Origin: Bradyrhizobium sp. RD5-C2
GTDB lineage: Bacteria > Pseudomonadota > Alphaproteobacteria > Rhizobiales > Xanthobacteraceae
Length of the DNA: 33,626 nucleotides
Assembly: GCF_019972155.1 (NCBI RefSeq)
Contig: NZ_BOVL01000054.1
Span: 39,378-73,003, forward strand
Reading direction: 5' to 3'
Each line of letters begins with the position of its first letter. Positions within the stretch are counted from its first letter, which is position 1. This document shows positions 7,521-14,688 of this stretch, piece by piece. The translations under genes and the position numbers were made by a program. The notes under the pieces were generated by a model. That model was given only the letters and a program-made list of their open reading frames with translations. It did not search any database and was not told the origin of the DNA.

Positions 7521-8005
7521 GCCGCGCCCTCCGGATGGTCCTTGACCGCATCGGTCTGCTGCTGGCGCCAGGCCGCAAGACGGACCGACAGTGCGGGATC
7601 GTTGAGCGCGAGCACGCTTGCCGCGAGCAACGCGGCATTGATCGCACCGGCCTTGCCGATCGCCAGCGTCCCGACCGGGATGCCTGCCGGCATCTGCACG
7701 ATCGAGTACAGCGAATCGACGCCGGACAGCGCCTTCGACTCGACGGGAACCCCGAACACCGGCAGCTCCGTCAACGCCGCCGTCATGCCCGGCAGATGCG
7801 CGGCACCGCCGGCGCCGGCAATGATCACCTTGTGCCCGGCCGCCTTGGCGCCCTTGGCAAAGGCATAGAGCCGGTCGGGGGTGCGGTGCGCCGAAACGAT
7901 GCGCGTTTCGCAGGCAACGCCCAGCGCGGCCAGGGTCTCGGCGGCGTGACGCATGGTCTCCCAGTCGGACTGGCTTCCCATGATGATGGCGATCGGAGCG
8001 GTCAT
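7517..8005 (-). CDS. purE: 5-(carboxyamino)imidazole ribonucleotide mutase
   Basis: PurE moves the carboxylate of N5-CAIR to carbon 4, giving CAIR, the step after PurK. The 162-residue protein carries the class I signature: IIMGSQSDWETM at the N-terminus, VSAHRTPDRL with the catalytic His, and AGAGGAAHLPGMTAA. LPVFGVPVESKALSGVDSLYSIVQMPAGIPVGTLAIG is also strongly conserved. It is the first gene of the purEK operon, with a 4-nt stop/start overlap into purK. The promoter must lie in 8006-8150, between it and the divergently oriented diguanylate cyclase gene. Confidence 0.97.
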   Translation of the reverse strand: MTAPIAIIMGSQSDWETMRHAAETLAALGVACETRIVSAHRTPDRLYAFAKGAKAAGHKVIIAGAGGAAHLPGMTAALTELPVFGVPVESKALSGVDSLYSIVQMPAGIPVGTLAIGKAGAINAALLAASVLALNDPALSVRLAAWRQQQTDAVKDHPEGAA

Positions 8006-8157
8006 CTCTTCAATTCTGTGCAGGAATCCAAAAGCATAGGCCGGATTATAGGGGCGGCCCGGGCGTCATCCAAGGCGTGGCAAGGGAGTTAGAATGGACT
8101 ATCCTGTCTTGGTGAATCCCGGCAAGCCTTCATAAGCAGGCCTCAACAAGGATGCGC

Positions 8158-8874
8158 ATGAAGAAGAAGACGACGGCGGCGACCTCCGGGGCGGCAAAAC
8201 GACGAAAAGGCGCGCCCGCCGCGCGCAAATCCGCACCCGGCAGGACTGGCGCAAAGGGGACTGGAACCAAAGCGGCTGGAACCAAAGTTTCCACGCGAGG
8301 CGCGGTTGCGTCCGGCGACAAATCCACGATCCGCAGGTTGCGGGCGCAGCTGGCGCGGGCCCAGGCCCGGATCGAGGAGCTGCAGGCCTCCGCCGAGACC
8401 GACTTCCTGCTCGACATCCTGAACCGCCGCGGCTTCGAGCGCGAGCTCGTCCGCTCGCTCTCCTTCATCAAGCGCTATCAGGCCTCCGGCGCGCTGATCG
8501 TGCTCGACGTCGACCGCCTCAAGCCGATCAACGATGCCTTCGGGCACGCGGCAGGTGACGAGGTGCTGAAGACGATCGTCGCCGCGATATCGGACCAGGT
8601 GCGCGCCTCCGACGTGATCGGCCGTCTCGGTGGCGACGAGTTCGCGGTGCTGCTGTGGAATCTCAGCGAGACCGATGCCTGCGCCAAGGCCGCTGCGCTG
8701 GAGGAGGCGATCGACCGCCTGACCTTCGTGTTTCGTGGCAGCCGGGTCTCCGCGGGCGCCTCCGCGGGCGTTGCGATCCTCACCGCGCACTCGGATGCCG
8801 ATCGCGTTCTCGATGAGGCCGATCGTGCGATGTATGTGCGCAAGGCGCAGCGGCGCCATGAATCCAGCGGCTAG
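8158..8874 (+). CDS. GGDEF diguanylate cyclase with basic, histone H1-like N-terminal tail
   Basis: The C-terminal about 165 residues form a GGDEF domain that should make cyclic di-GMP from two GTP. Visible are TDFLLDILNRRGFERELVRSL, the metal-binding LIVLDVDRLKPINDAFGHAAGDEVL, the intact active site RLGGDEFAVLLW, and the closing ADRAMYVRKAQRR. I see no RxxD inhibitory site upstream of GGDEF. The first about 60 residues are Lys/Ala/Gly/Thr rich (KKKTTAATSGAAKRRKG, GTKAAGTKV), then a short coiled-coil-like stretch IRRLRAQLARAQARIEELQA. AAGGA at 8148-8152 fits ATG 8158 (5-nt spacing); ATG 8152 is in frame and possible. No sensor domain or membrane segment is present. Confidence 0.88.
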   Translation: MKKKTTAATSGAAKRRKGAPAARKSAPGRTGAKGTGTKAAGTKVSTRGAVASGDKSTIRRLRAQLARAQARIEELQASAETDFLLDILNRRGFERELVRSLSFIKRYQASGALIVLDVDRLKPINDAFGHAAGDEVLKTIVAAISDQVRASDVIGRLGGDEFAVLLWNLSETDACAKAAALEEAIDRLTFVFRGSRVSAGASAGVAILTAHSDADRVLDEADRAMYVRKAQRRHESSG

Positions 8875-8880
8875 TGAGGC

Positions 8881-9132
8881 CTAAAGCGCGCTCAGATCCT
8901 CCGGCACATCGCCGTAGGCCCGCAGCAGCTTGGCATCGCCGAATTCGCCGATCGCGGGATCGCCGGTGCGGCTGAACGCGACGGCGCCGATGCTGCCGGG
9001 CATCCGCGACATCGTCTCCGCCCGGCGTAGCGCGATCGCCGAGCTCTGGCATTCTTCTGCACTGCCGGCGACCGGCGTGCCGTCGTCGTCCTGCATGAAG
9101 GGCAGCGCCACGTAGTAGGTTACGTCAGCCAT
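8881..9132 (-). CDS. hypothetical protein, 83 aa
   Basis: The product starts MADVTYYVALPFMQDDDGTPVAGSAEECQSS and ends with LRAYGDVPEDLSAL. The middle, AIALRRAETMSRMPGSIGAVAFSRTGDPAIGEFGDAKLL, reads like a compact alpha/beta domain. I recall similar short uncharacterised proteins in Bradyrhizobium but cannot name a family. It has no signal peptide, membrane segment or metal motif. It converges with the diguanylate cyclase gene (6 nt apart) and follows another small gene on the same strand by 18 nt, so those two small genes may form an operon. Confidence 0.72.
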   Translation of the reverse strand: MADVTYYVALPFMQDDDGTPVAGSAEECQSSAIALRRAETMSRMPGSIGAVAFSRTGDPAIGEFGDAKLLRAYGDVPEDLSAL

Positions 9133-9150
9133 TGCTGTGCTCCCCAGAGA

Positions 9151-9360
9151 TCAGGCGGCATCGCTTGCCGCATGGGTTCGCGCCGGCACGCAGCCGGCCG
9201 CGATCGCGGCCTGCAGTTCCTCGAGTTCGGCTTCCAGATATTCGTTGGCCATGATCAGCGCCTTGATGGTGCTGCGCAGGTTGCCGTCGCACATCGCGAT
9301 CGCCTGATCGCAGGCCTTCTCGTAGCGGCTGTTGTCGGGCAGGGAAGGCGGTGCGGACAT
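9151..9360 (-). CDS. hypothetical protein, 69 aa, coiled-coil C-terminal half
   Basis: I start the gene at ATG 9360, because AGAGGGAG lies about 8 nt upstream and the conserved-looking sequence MSAPPSLPDNSRYEKACDQAIAMCDGNLRSTI begins there; the frame stays open upstream without adding recognisable sequence. The C-terminal half, IKALIMANEYLEAELEELQAAIAAG, is a clear amphipathic helix or coiled coil. No domain is recognised. It precedes the 83-residue gene by 18 nt on the same strand, suggesting a two-gene transcript. Confidence 0.7.
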   Translation of the reverse strand: MSAPPSLPDNSRYEKACDQAIAMCDGNLRSTIKALIMANEYLEAELEELQAAIAAGCVPARTHAASDAA

Positions 9361-9546
9361 GGCGAAACTCCCTCTGATGGCTGGCGGCTGGATCAGCATG
9401 TTCTTATTTTGTTCTTTTGGAGTCAAGCGCCGAAGAGCACGCCCGTGTCCGTTGCCGCGAACGTGAAGCCAGTGAGGCGCTGTGGATGACGGGGAAAACC
9501 GGCGCCGGATCTGAACCGGCCGACCGCCGAACCGCAGCGACAGGCG

Positions 9547-9753
9547 TCAGGCGATGATGTCGGGCGTGATCTGATCTTCGATGAAGGCGATGCGGTCGCG
9601 CAATTGCAGCTTCCGCTTCTTCAAGCGTTGCAGCATCAAGAGATCCGGCGCCGGCGATTGATGCAGCGCGTCGATCGCGGCATCGAGGTCGCGGTGCTCT
9701 TGCTGCAGACGCGCAAGCTCGGCGAGGAGTTCGCGCTCATCCTGATCGTTCAT
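9547..9753 (-). CDS. DUF465/YdcH-family small protein
   Basis: The 68-residue product MNDQDERELLAELARLQQEHRDLDAAIDAL followed by LLMLQRLKKRKLQLRDRIAFIEDQITPDIIA shows the DUF465 (YdcH) pattern: a helical hairpin with L..EH..LD..I..L, then D.L...RLKK.KL.L.D.I. The function of this family is unknown. The chosen ATG is where the family normally starts; a longer frame begins at 9864 but adds unrelated residues. The ribosome site is weak. A paralogue is transcribed divergently from 9994. Confidence 0.8.
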   Translation of the reverse strand: MNDQDERELLAELARLQQEHRDLDAAIDALHQSPAPDLLMLQRLKKRKLQLRDRIAFIEDQITPDIIA

Positions 9754-9916
9754 GGTTGTGTATTGACTGGTAAGCACGAAGAGGTTGTTGCGGCCGAAGC
9801 AGCCGCTCGCCGGAATATCCTCCCTGAGCGCGCGCCGCGCAAGCCGAACCGGTTCCATAGTCACGATTAGTTACAGATAAACCGAAATGAGTGCGTGCGG
9901 CATTTCGCGTCCCCTA

Positions 9917-9944
9917 TCGACAGCACGGCCCACTCGTGTAGACT
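9917..9944 (+). promoter_or_regulatory. candidate sigma-70-type promoter for the DUF465 gene at 9994
   Basis: TCGACA (9917-9922) and TAGACT (9939-9944) match the -35 and -10 consensus at 5 of 6 and 4 of 6 positions with a 16-nt spacer. They lie about 50 nt before the start codon. Inferred by eye only. Confidence 0.4.
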
Positions 9945-9993
9945 TATTGGTCCGGATCGAACCTGAGGTTTAACGCACCGAGGAGTGTTCGCA

Positions 9994-10179
9994 ATGGCAA
10001 TACAGGCCCATCTCGTTGAGCTGGAGCGTAAGCACAAAATACTCGAGAACGAACTGCACGAAGCACTCGTTCACCCCTCCGTAGACGATCTCCACATTTG
10101 CGAGCTCAAGCGCCGCAAGTTGATGGTCAAGGACCAAATCGAGCGGTTGAGACTTTCCGCCGACGACACGGTCCACTAA
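9994..10179 (+). CDS. DUF465/YdcH-family small protein
   Basis: The 61-residue product starts MAIQAHLVELERKHKILENELHEAL and ends LHICELKRRKLMVKDQIERLRLSADDTVH, again the DUF465 helical hairpin (L..KH..L...L.EAL, then EL.RRKL..KD.I..L). GAGGAG is placed about 8 nt before ATG 9994, which fixes the start. The gene is divergent from a second DUF465 gene (start at 9753) with a shared 240-nt control region. Molecular function of the family is unknown. Confidence 0.85.
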   Translation: MAIQAHLVELERKHKILENELHEALVHPSVDDLHICELKRRKLMVKDQIERLRLSADDTVH

Positions 10180-10211
10180 GCCGGTTCCTCCGCAAATTTA
10201 GCAAATAGTCT

Positions 10212-10260
10212 GGCCTTTCACCGAGGGATGAACGCCGCGGCGCGCATCCCCCGGGAGGCC
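10212..10260. terminator. nested hairpin between convergent genes, probable bidirectional terminator
   Basis: Three nested complementary pairs are visible: GGCCT/AGGCC (10212-10216, 10256-10260), GGGATG/CATCCC (10225-10230, 10245-10250) and the inner CGCC/GGCG. It lies between the DUF465 stop at 10179 and the flavoprotein stop at 10274. There is no T-tract, so termination is inferred from position. Confidence 0.4.
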
Positions 10261-10273
10261 ATGCTGCATTTGC

Positions 10274-11377
10274 TCAGAGCTTCGCCAGCTCGCCGACGTG
10301 GTCGGCGACCGCGAGCGATGACGTGAGTCCAGGCGATTCAATTCCGAACAGGTTGATCAGGCCGGCGACGCCGTGATCGGCCGGTCCCTGGATCAGGAAA
10401 TCCTGGGTCGCGACCGCCGGCGGCACGATCTTGGGCCGGATTCCGGAATAGCTCGGCATCAGCGCTCCGTCCGGCAGGGTCGGCCAGTATTTGCGGATCG
10501 CCGGATAGAACCGCTCGGCCCGATCGGGGTCGACGGCGTAATCGATGTGATCGATCCATTCGACGTCGGGGCCGAACCTCGCCTGTCCGGCCATGTCGAG
10601 CGTCAGGTGCACGCCGAGCCCGCCGGGCTCCGGCACCGGATAGATCAGGTGCGAGAACGGCGCCCTGGCGCTGCAGCTGAAGTAATTGCCCTTGGCCAGA
10701 TAGGCCGTTGGAATCAACTCGATCGGCATGCCCTCGACGCTGCGCGCGACCGCCGTTGCGCCGAGGCCGGCGGCATTGACCAGCAGATCGCAGGCGAGCG
10801 TCATGGGCGCCGCGCCGCCGGCCTCGATCTCGAAGCCGTTGGCGGTGGCCCTGGCGTGGAGCAGCGGCGTATGGAAGGCGAATGCCGCTCCGGCCGCCTC
10901 GGCGTCGCCGCGCAGCGCCAGCATATAGGCATGGCTGTCGATGATCCCGGTGGAGGGCGACAGCAGCGCCGCGTCGCAGTTCAGCGCCGGCTCCAGCGAG
11001 CGCGCCGCCTCGCCGGACAGAAGTTGCATGTCGTCGACGCCGTTCGCCTCGGCATGAGCCCGGATCGACTGCAGTTTTTCGGTCTCCTTGGCCGTGGTGG
11101 CGACGATCAGCTTGCCGCAATTCTTGTGCGGGATGCCGTGCTCGGCACAGTAACGATAAAGTGCCCGCTTGCCGCTGACGCACATCCGCGCCATTAGGCT
11201 GCCGGCCCGGTAGTAGATGCCGGCGTGGATCACCTCGCTGTTTCGCGACGAGGTGACGGTGCCGATCCCCTCGGCCTCCTCGATCACAATCACTTCGCGG
11301 CCGGCCTGTGCCAGCCGGCGCGCCACGGCGAGGCCGATCACCCCCGCTCCGACGATCACGCAATCAACCCTGTCCAT
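10274..11377 (-). CDS. FAD-dependent oxidoreductase, L-2-hydroxyglutarate oxidase type
   Basis: The 367-residue DAO-superfamily flavoprotein has the dinucleotide-binding start VDCVIVGAGVIGLAVARRLAQAG (GAGVIG at 10-15) and the FAD contact VIEEAEGIGTVTSSRNSEVIHAGIYY (about 32-56). The HAGIYY block, YCAEHGIPHKNCGKLIVA and the C-terminal SGIRPKIV are characteristic of the LhgO/L2HGDH group, which oxidises L-2-hydroxyglutarate to 2-oxoglutarate. I choose ATG 11377 (MDRVDC) because AAGGA lies 5 nt upstream; the frame is open further upstream. Other 2-hydroxyacid or amino acid substrates cannot be excluded. It is a single gene with no evident operon partner. Confidence 0.82.
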   Translation of the reverse strand: MDRVDCVIVGAGVIGLAVARRLAQAGREVIVIEEAEGIGTVTSSRNSEVIHAGIYYRAGSLMARMCVSGKRALYRYCAEHGIPHKNCGKLIVATTAKETEKLQSIRAHAEANGVDDMQLLSGEAARSLEPALNCDAALLSPSTGIIDSHAYMLALRGDAEAAGAAFAFHTPLLHARATANGFEIEAGGAAPMTLACDLLVNAAGLGATAVARSVEGMPIELIPTAYLAKGNYFSCSARAPFSHLIYPVPEPGGLGVHLTLDMAGQARFGPDVEWIDHIDYAVDPDRAERFYPAIRKYWPTLPDGALMPSYSGIRPKIVPPAVATQDFLIQGPADHGVAGLINLFGIESPGLTSSLAVADHVGELAKL

Positions 11378-11454
11378 CTCGTCCTTCAGGTCCGAACATT
11401 TCCGCGCAGCCACGCCGTTGCCGCCAACATCGTTCAGCCGATCCGATCGTTTTC

Positions 11455-11480
11455 GGCAAGTGCTTATTAGGCAAGTGCTT
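11455..11480. repeat. 11-bp direct repeat in the divergent promoter region
   Basis: GGCAAGTGCTT occurs at 11455-11465 and again at 11470-11480, a 15-nt period. It lies between the divergently transcribed flavoprotein and PAS-GGDEF-EAL genes and could be a tandem regulator site; no regulator is known. Confidence 0.4.
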
Positions 11481-11644
11481 GGGCCATCTCAAATAGTTGG
11501 GGAGCCATGCCCTGTTAGTGGAGCATTAATCATGTCAGGGCAATTGCCGTACATTAAGTGGCATTTTCCAGTTGCATCCCTACGCGTTTACCCGATCCAA
11601 ACCGCCGGAGCCGGACACTCGCCCCGGAAATCCGCGGGTGATTG

Positions 11645-14332
11645 ATGGCTGGCAGGAAGTGGCAGGCGGGCGGGAAGAATTCGATTCCGGCAAGGGCCGT
11701 CCTTTGCCTGATCGCCGCCGTCGTGCCGGTCGGTGCAGCCTGGGCCGCCTCCGACGCCTTCGCACCGTCGACCTATCTTGGTGACCTCGATCCCGGCGTG
11801 GTCTGGGAGCTGCTGATCGGCAGCGTGGTGGTTGCCTCCTTCCTCGGCGCGGTCGGGCTGTGGATCCTTTCGGCCTTGCGCAAGGCCAAGCGCGCGCAAC
11901 TGCGGCGCAACGCCTTCGTGTCGTCCGCCCTCAACCACCTGAACCAGGGTGTGGTGATGACCGATGCACGTGAGCGCATCGTGTTCTGCAACGACCGCTA
12001 TCTCGACATCTACGGCCTGTCGCGCGCCGACATCAGGCGCAACATGACCGGCACCGAGTTATTGGAGCTGCGCCGCGACCGCGGCGTACTCGACATCAGC
12101 GCCGAGGATTTCTTTGCCAGGGCCGCAACGCCCGACGGGCTGGTCACTGAACTGCCCGGCGGCCGGTCGGTGCTGGTGAAATATTTTCCGCTGCCGAACG
12201 GCGGCTCGGTGGCGACCCATCTCGATTGCACCGACCAGCGCAAGCTGTCGCGCAAGCTCGCCTCGACTACGCAATTCCTCGAATCGGTGCTCGACAACGT
12301 CCCGGTCTGCGTCGCGGCCAAGAACATCGAGGACGGCCGCTACATCTTCGCCAATCGTGCGTTCGAGCGCTTCTCGCGCTTCTCGCGCGATCACATCGTG
12401 GGCAAGCGCGCCGACGAGATCTTCCGTCCCGAGACCGCCGTCAGCATCGACACCGCCGACCGCGCGGCGCTCGACGCGCCCGAAGGCTATCACCGCAGCG
12501 AATTCTTCGTCGAACGCGGCTCGGAGAAGCGCATCCTGGCGTCGAACCGCGTAATCGCCCGCAACGAGGCCGGCGATCCGGAGTTCCTGATCGCGCTGTT
12601 CGAGGACGTCACCGACCGCCGTTCGCTGTCGCGCGAACTCGAGAACAACAAGAAATTCCTCGAGCTCGTGGTCGACAACATCCCGGTCTCGCTGATCGTG
12701 CAGCGCGTCAGCGACGGCCGCTATCTGCTGGCCAACCGCAGCGCCGAGACGATCCTCAACCGCCGCCGAGAGGACGCCGCCGGCCTCACCGCGTCCGACA
12801 TCTTCAATGCGCGCGAAGCCAAGCTGATCGTCGCCCGCGACGAGGCTGCGATCCGCAAGCGCAGCATGATCGCCGAGGAGCACCCGATCTCGACCAAGGA
12901 CGGCCTGCGGCTGTTCCTGACCCGCCGCATGACCGTGCTCGACGACCATGGCGAGCCGCAATATCTGATCAAGACCCATGAGGACGTCACCGACCGGCGC
13001 CAGACCGAGTCGCGCATGGCGCACATGGCCTACCACGACGGCCTGACCGATCTGCCGAACCGCGCCGCCTTCCTGCAGGCGCTGACCCAGATGATCGAGG
13101 CCTGCGACGGCACCGACGAGGAATTCGCCGTGCTCTGCGTCGACCTCGACGGGCTGAAGGAGATCAACGACGTCTACGGCCATGCGATGGGCGACAAGGT
13201 GCTGATCGAAGTCGCGCAGCGCTTGCAGAACGTGGCGCGCGGCGGCGTGGTTGCGCGGCTATCCGGCGACGAATTCGGCCTCATCATTGACGGCCAGCAA
13301 CCGGCCGCCGGTATTGCGCTGGCCGAGCAGGCCGCCGAGGCGTTGGGTGAGGATTTCGCGATCGACGGCAAATCGGTGCGCACCGGCCTCACCGCAGGGA
13401 TCGCGGTGTTCCCGCACAACGGATCCGACGCGGCCTCGCTGCTGGCCAATTCCGGCGCAGCGCTGTTCCGCGCCAAAGCCAAGTCGCGCGGCACGATCTC
13501 GATCTTCGAGCCGGAGATGGACCAGCAGATCCGCGATCGCCGCGTGCTGCACCAGGAGCTGTCGGTCGCGATCAAGAACGGCGAATTATCGCTCTACTAC
13601 CAGCCGCAGGCCGCCACCGGCGCGAGCGTTGCGGGCAGCCAGATCATCGGCTTCGAGGCGCTGGCGCGCTGGCATCATCCGCTGCGCGGCTTCGTGCCGC
13701 CCAGTGACTTCATTCCGCTCGCGGAAGAAAGCGGCCTGATCGTCGAGATGGGCGAATGGATCTTGCGCGAAGCCTGCCGTGAGGCCGCCTCCTGGGCGAT
13801 GCCGATGCAGGTCGCCGTGAACCTGTCGCCGGCGCAATTCACCCATGGCGACCTCGTCGGCCTCGTCCATTCGATCCTGCTCGAGACCGGGCTGACGCCC
13901 GACCGGCTCGAGCTCGAAATCACCGAGGGCGTGCTGATCGAGGATTTCGACCGCGGCCTGTCGCTGCTGCGGCGGCTGAAGACGCTCGGCGTGCGCATCT
14001 CGATGGATGATTTCGGCAGCGGCTATTCCTCGCTGAGCTACCTGCAGGCGTTTCCGTTCGACAAGATCAAGATCGACCGCGCCTTCGTCATAAATCTCGG
14101 CCGCAATCCGCAATCCGCCGCGATCGTCCGTGCGGTCATCGATCTCGGCCACGGCCTTGAGATGTCGATCGTCGCCGAAGGCGTCGAGACCGAGGCGCAG
14201 CTCAGTTTCCTCTCCGAGGAAGGCTGCGACGCGGTGCAGGGCTATCTGATCGGCCGGCCGGCGCCGATCGGTCAATTTGCCGCGCTGGTCGGCGGCGACC
14301 GGCTGGCCGAGACCGTGCGCAGGGCCGGGTAA
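11645..14332 (+). CDS. membrane PAS-PAS-PAS-GGDEF-EAL cyclic di-GMP protein
   Basis: The 895-residue product has two N-terminal hydrophobic segments (about 16-34 and 53-75), three PAS-like domains (about 90-205, 210-330 and 340-455; the last two each end with the D-V-T-D-R-R motif), a GGDEF domain (DGLTDLPNRAAF near 464; active site SGDEF at 540-544) and an EAL domain. The EAL domain is intact: FEALARWHHP (EAL at 671-673), EITEGVLIEDF, MDDFGSGYSSLSYL (DD at 788-789), KIKIDRAFV and EGVETEAQ, so phosphodiesterase activity is expected. The first Gly of GGDEF is Ser, a change tolerated by some cyclases, so synthesis may or may not remain. ATG 11645 is preferred over the adjacent TTG; its ribosome site is weak. 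Confidence 0.92.
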   Translation: MAGRKWQAGGKNSIPARAVLCLIAAVVPVGAAWAASDAFAPSTYLGDLDPGVVWELLIGSVVVASFLGAVGLWILSALRKAKRAQLRRNAFVSSALNHLNQGVVMTDARERIVFCNDRYLDIYGLSRADIRRNMTGTELLELRRDRGVLDISAEDFFARAATPDGLVTELPGGRSVLVKYFPLPNGGSVATHLDCTDQRKLSRKLASTTQFLESVLDNVPVCVAAKNIEDGRYIFANRAFERFSRFSRDHIVGKRADEIFRPETAVSIDTADRAALDAPEGYHRSEFFVERGSEKRILASNRVIARNEAGDPEFLIALFEDVTDRRSLSRELENNKKFLELVVDNIPVSLIVQRVSDGRYLLANRSAETILNRRREDAAGLTASDIFNAREAKLIVARDEAAIRKRSMIAEEHPISTKDGLRLFLTRRMTVLDDHGEPQYLIKTHEDVTDRRQTESRMAHMAYHDGLTDLPNRAAFLQALTQMIEACDGTDEEFAVLCVDLDGLKEINDVYGHAMGDKVLIEVAQRLQNVARGGVVARLSGDEFGLIIDGQQPAAGIALAEQAAEALGEDFAIDGKSVRTGLTAGIAVFPHNGSDAASLLANSGAALFRAKAKSRGTISIFEPEMDQQIRDRRVLHQELSVAIKNGELSLYYQPQAATGASVAGSQIIGFEALARWHHPLRGFVPPSDFIPLAEESGLIVEMGEWILREACREAASWAMPMQVAVNLSPAQFTHGDLVGLVHSILLETGLTPDRLELEITEGVLIEDFDRGLSLLRRLKTLGVRISMDDFGSGYSSLSYLQAFPFDKIKIDRAFVINLGRNPQSAAIVRAVIDLGHGLEMSIVAEGVETEAQLSFLSEEGCDAVQGYLIGRPAPIGQFAALVGGDRLAETVRRAG

Positions 14333-14441
14333 ATCGGCCTGAACCGTCAGGTCGGGGCCGCCGGCTGCGCTTGCCATCCCTTGCACGTCCGGTTACCGTC
14401 GAATCACCACATCATTTCGGCCGAGAAAGGAGGGCTGCGTC

Positions 14442-14513
14442 GTGGCGAGATTCAACGATCCCCACCTCAAGCGTGGCCCCGTCAACGCCCTGCAAATGCG
14501 TTTGCAGGGCTGA
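14442..14513 (+). CDS. candidate 23-residue leader peptide upstream of ABC-F gene
   Basis: AAAGGAGG (14426-14433), a near-perfect Shine-Dalgarno, lies 8 nt before GTG 14442, which opens a frame of 23 codons ending at TGA 14511-14513. The peptide begins MARFNDPHLKRGPVNALQMR. The last ten codons overlap a perfect hairpin (14487-14510), and the ABC-F start is about 175 nt further on. Short translated leaders with overlapping hairpins control several ABC-F and erm resistance genes by ribosome stalling, which is why I list this. That it works this way here is inference, and the strong ribosome site could also serve an ordinary small protein. Confidence 0.4.
   Translation: MARFNDPHLKRGPVNALQMRLQG
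14487..14510 (+). promoter_or_regulatory. perfect hairpin at the end of the leader frame
   Basis: Arms GCCCTGCAAA (14487-14496) and TTTGCAGGGC (14501-14510) pair over 10 bp with a TGCG loop. No T-tract follows, so it is not a simple terminator. CAAATGC (14493-14499) is also complementary to GCATTTG (14591-14597), offering a competing structure. Confidence 0.55.
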
Positions 14514-14688
14514 CCGGAAACTCGGACAAAATCTCTTCCTGGTCTGCCCTTCGTGGCCGTGCGGCGTCGAACGTTTGAGCGTTTGCGCCTGCATTTGAAT
14601 CCCTCGCCGCGCACCGACACGCACATCCGATGATGGCTGGACGCCTCTGGATGATGTCGTGATCGCCGGCAAGACCAGAGAATTGATC

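Larger units (their letters stand above)
14333..14688. other. long leader region before the ABC-F gene
   Basis: This 356-base gap contains no long gene. It holds a very strong ribosome site, a 23-codon frame, a perfect 10-bp stem hairpin and a downstream segment able to pair with part of the hairpin; each is described separately. I see no obvious promoter or transposon remnant. Confidence 0.6.

Noticed and set aside
6666..7868. 400-codon plus-strand open frame across purK and purE
   Set aside because: Antisense to two well-conserved, overlapping purine genes; no protein family features.
12059..13183. 374-codon minus-strand open frame within the PAS-GGDEF-EAL gene
   Set aside because: Shadow of a long real gene; no recognisable motif.
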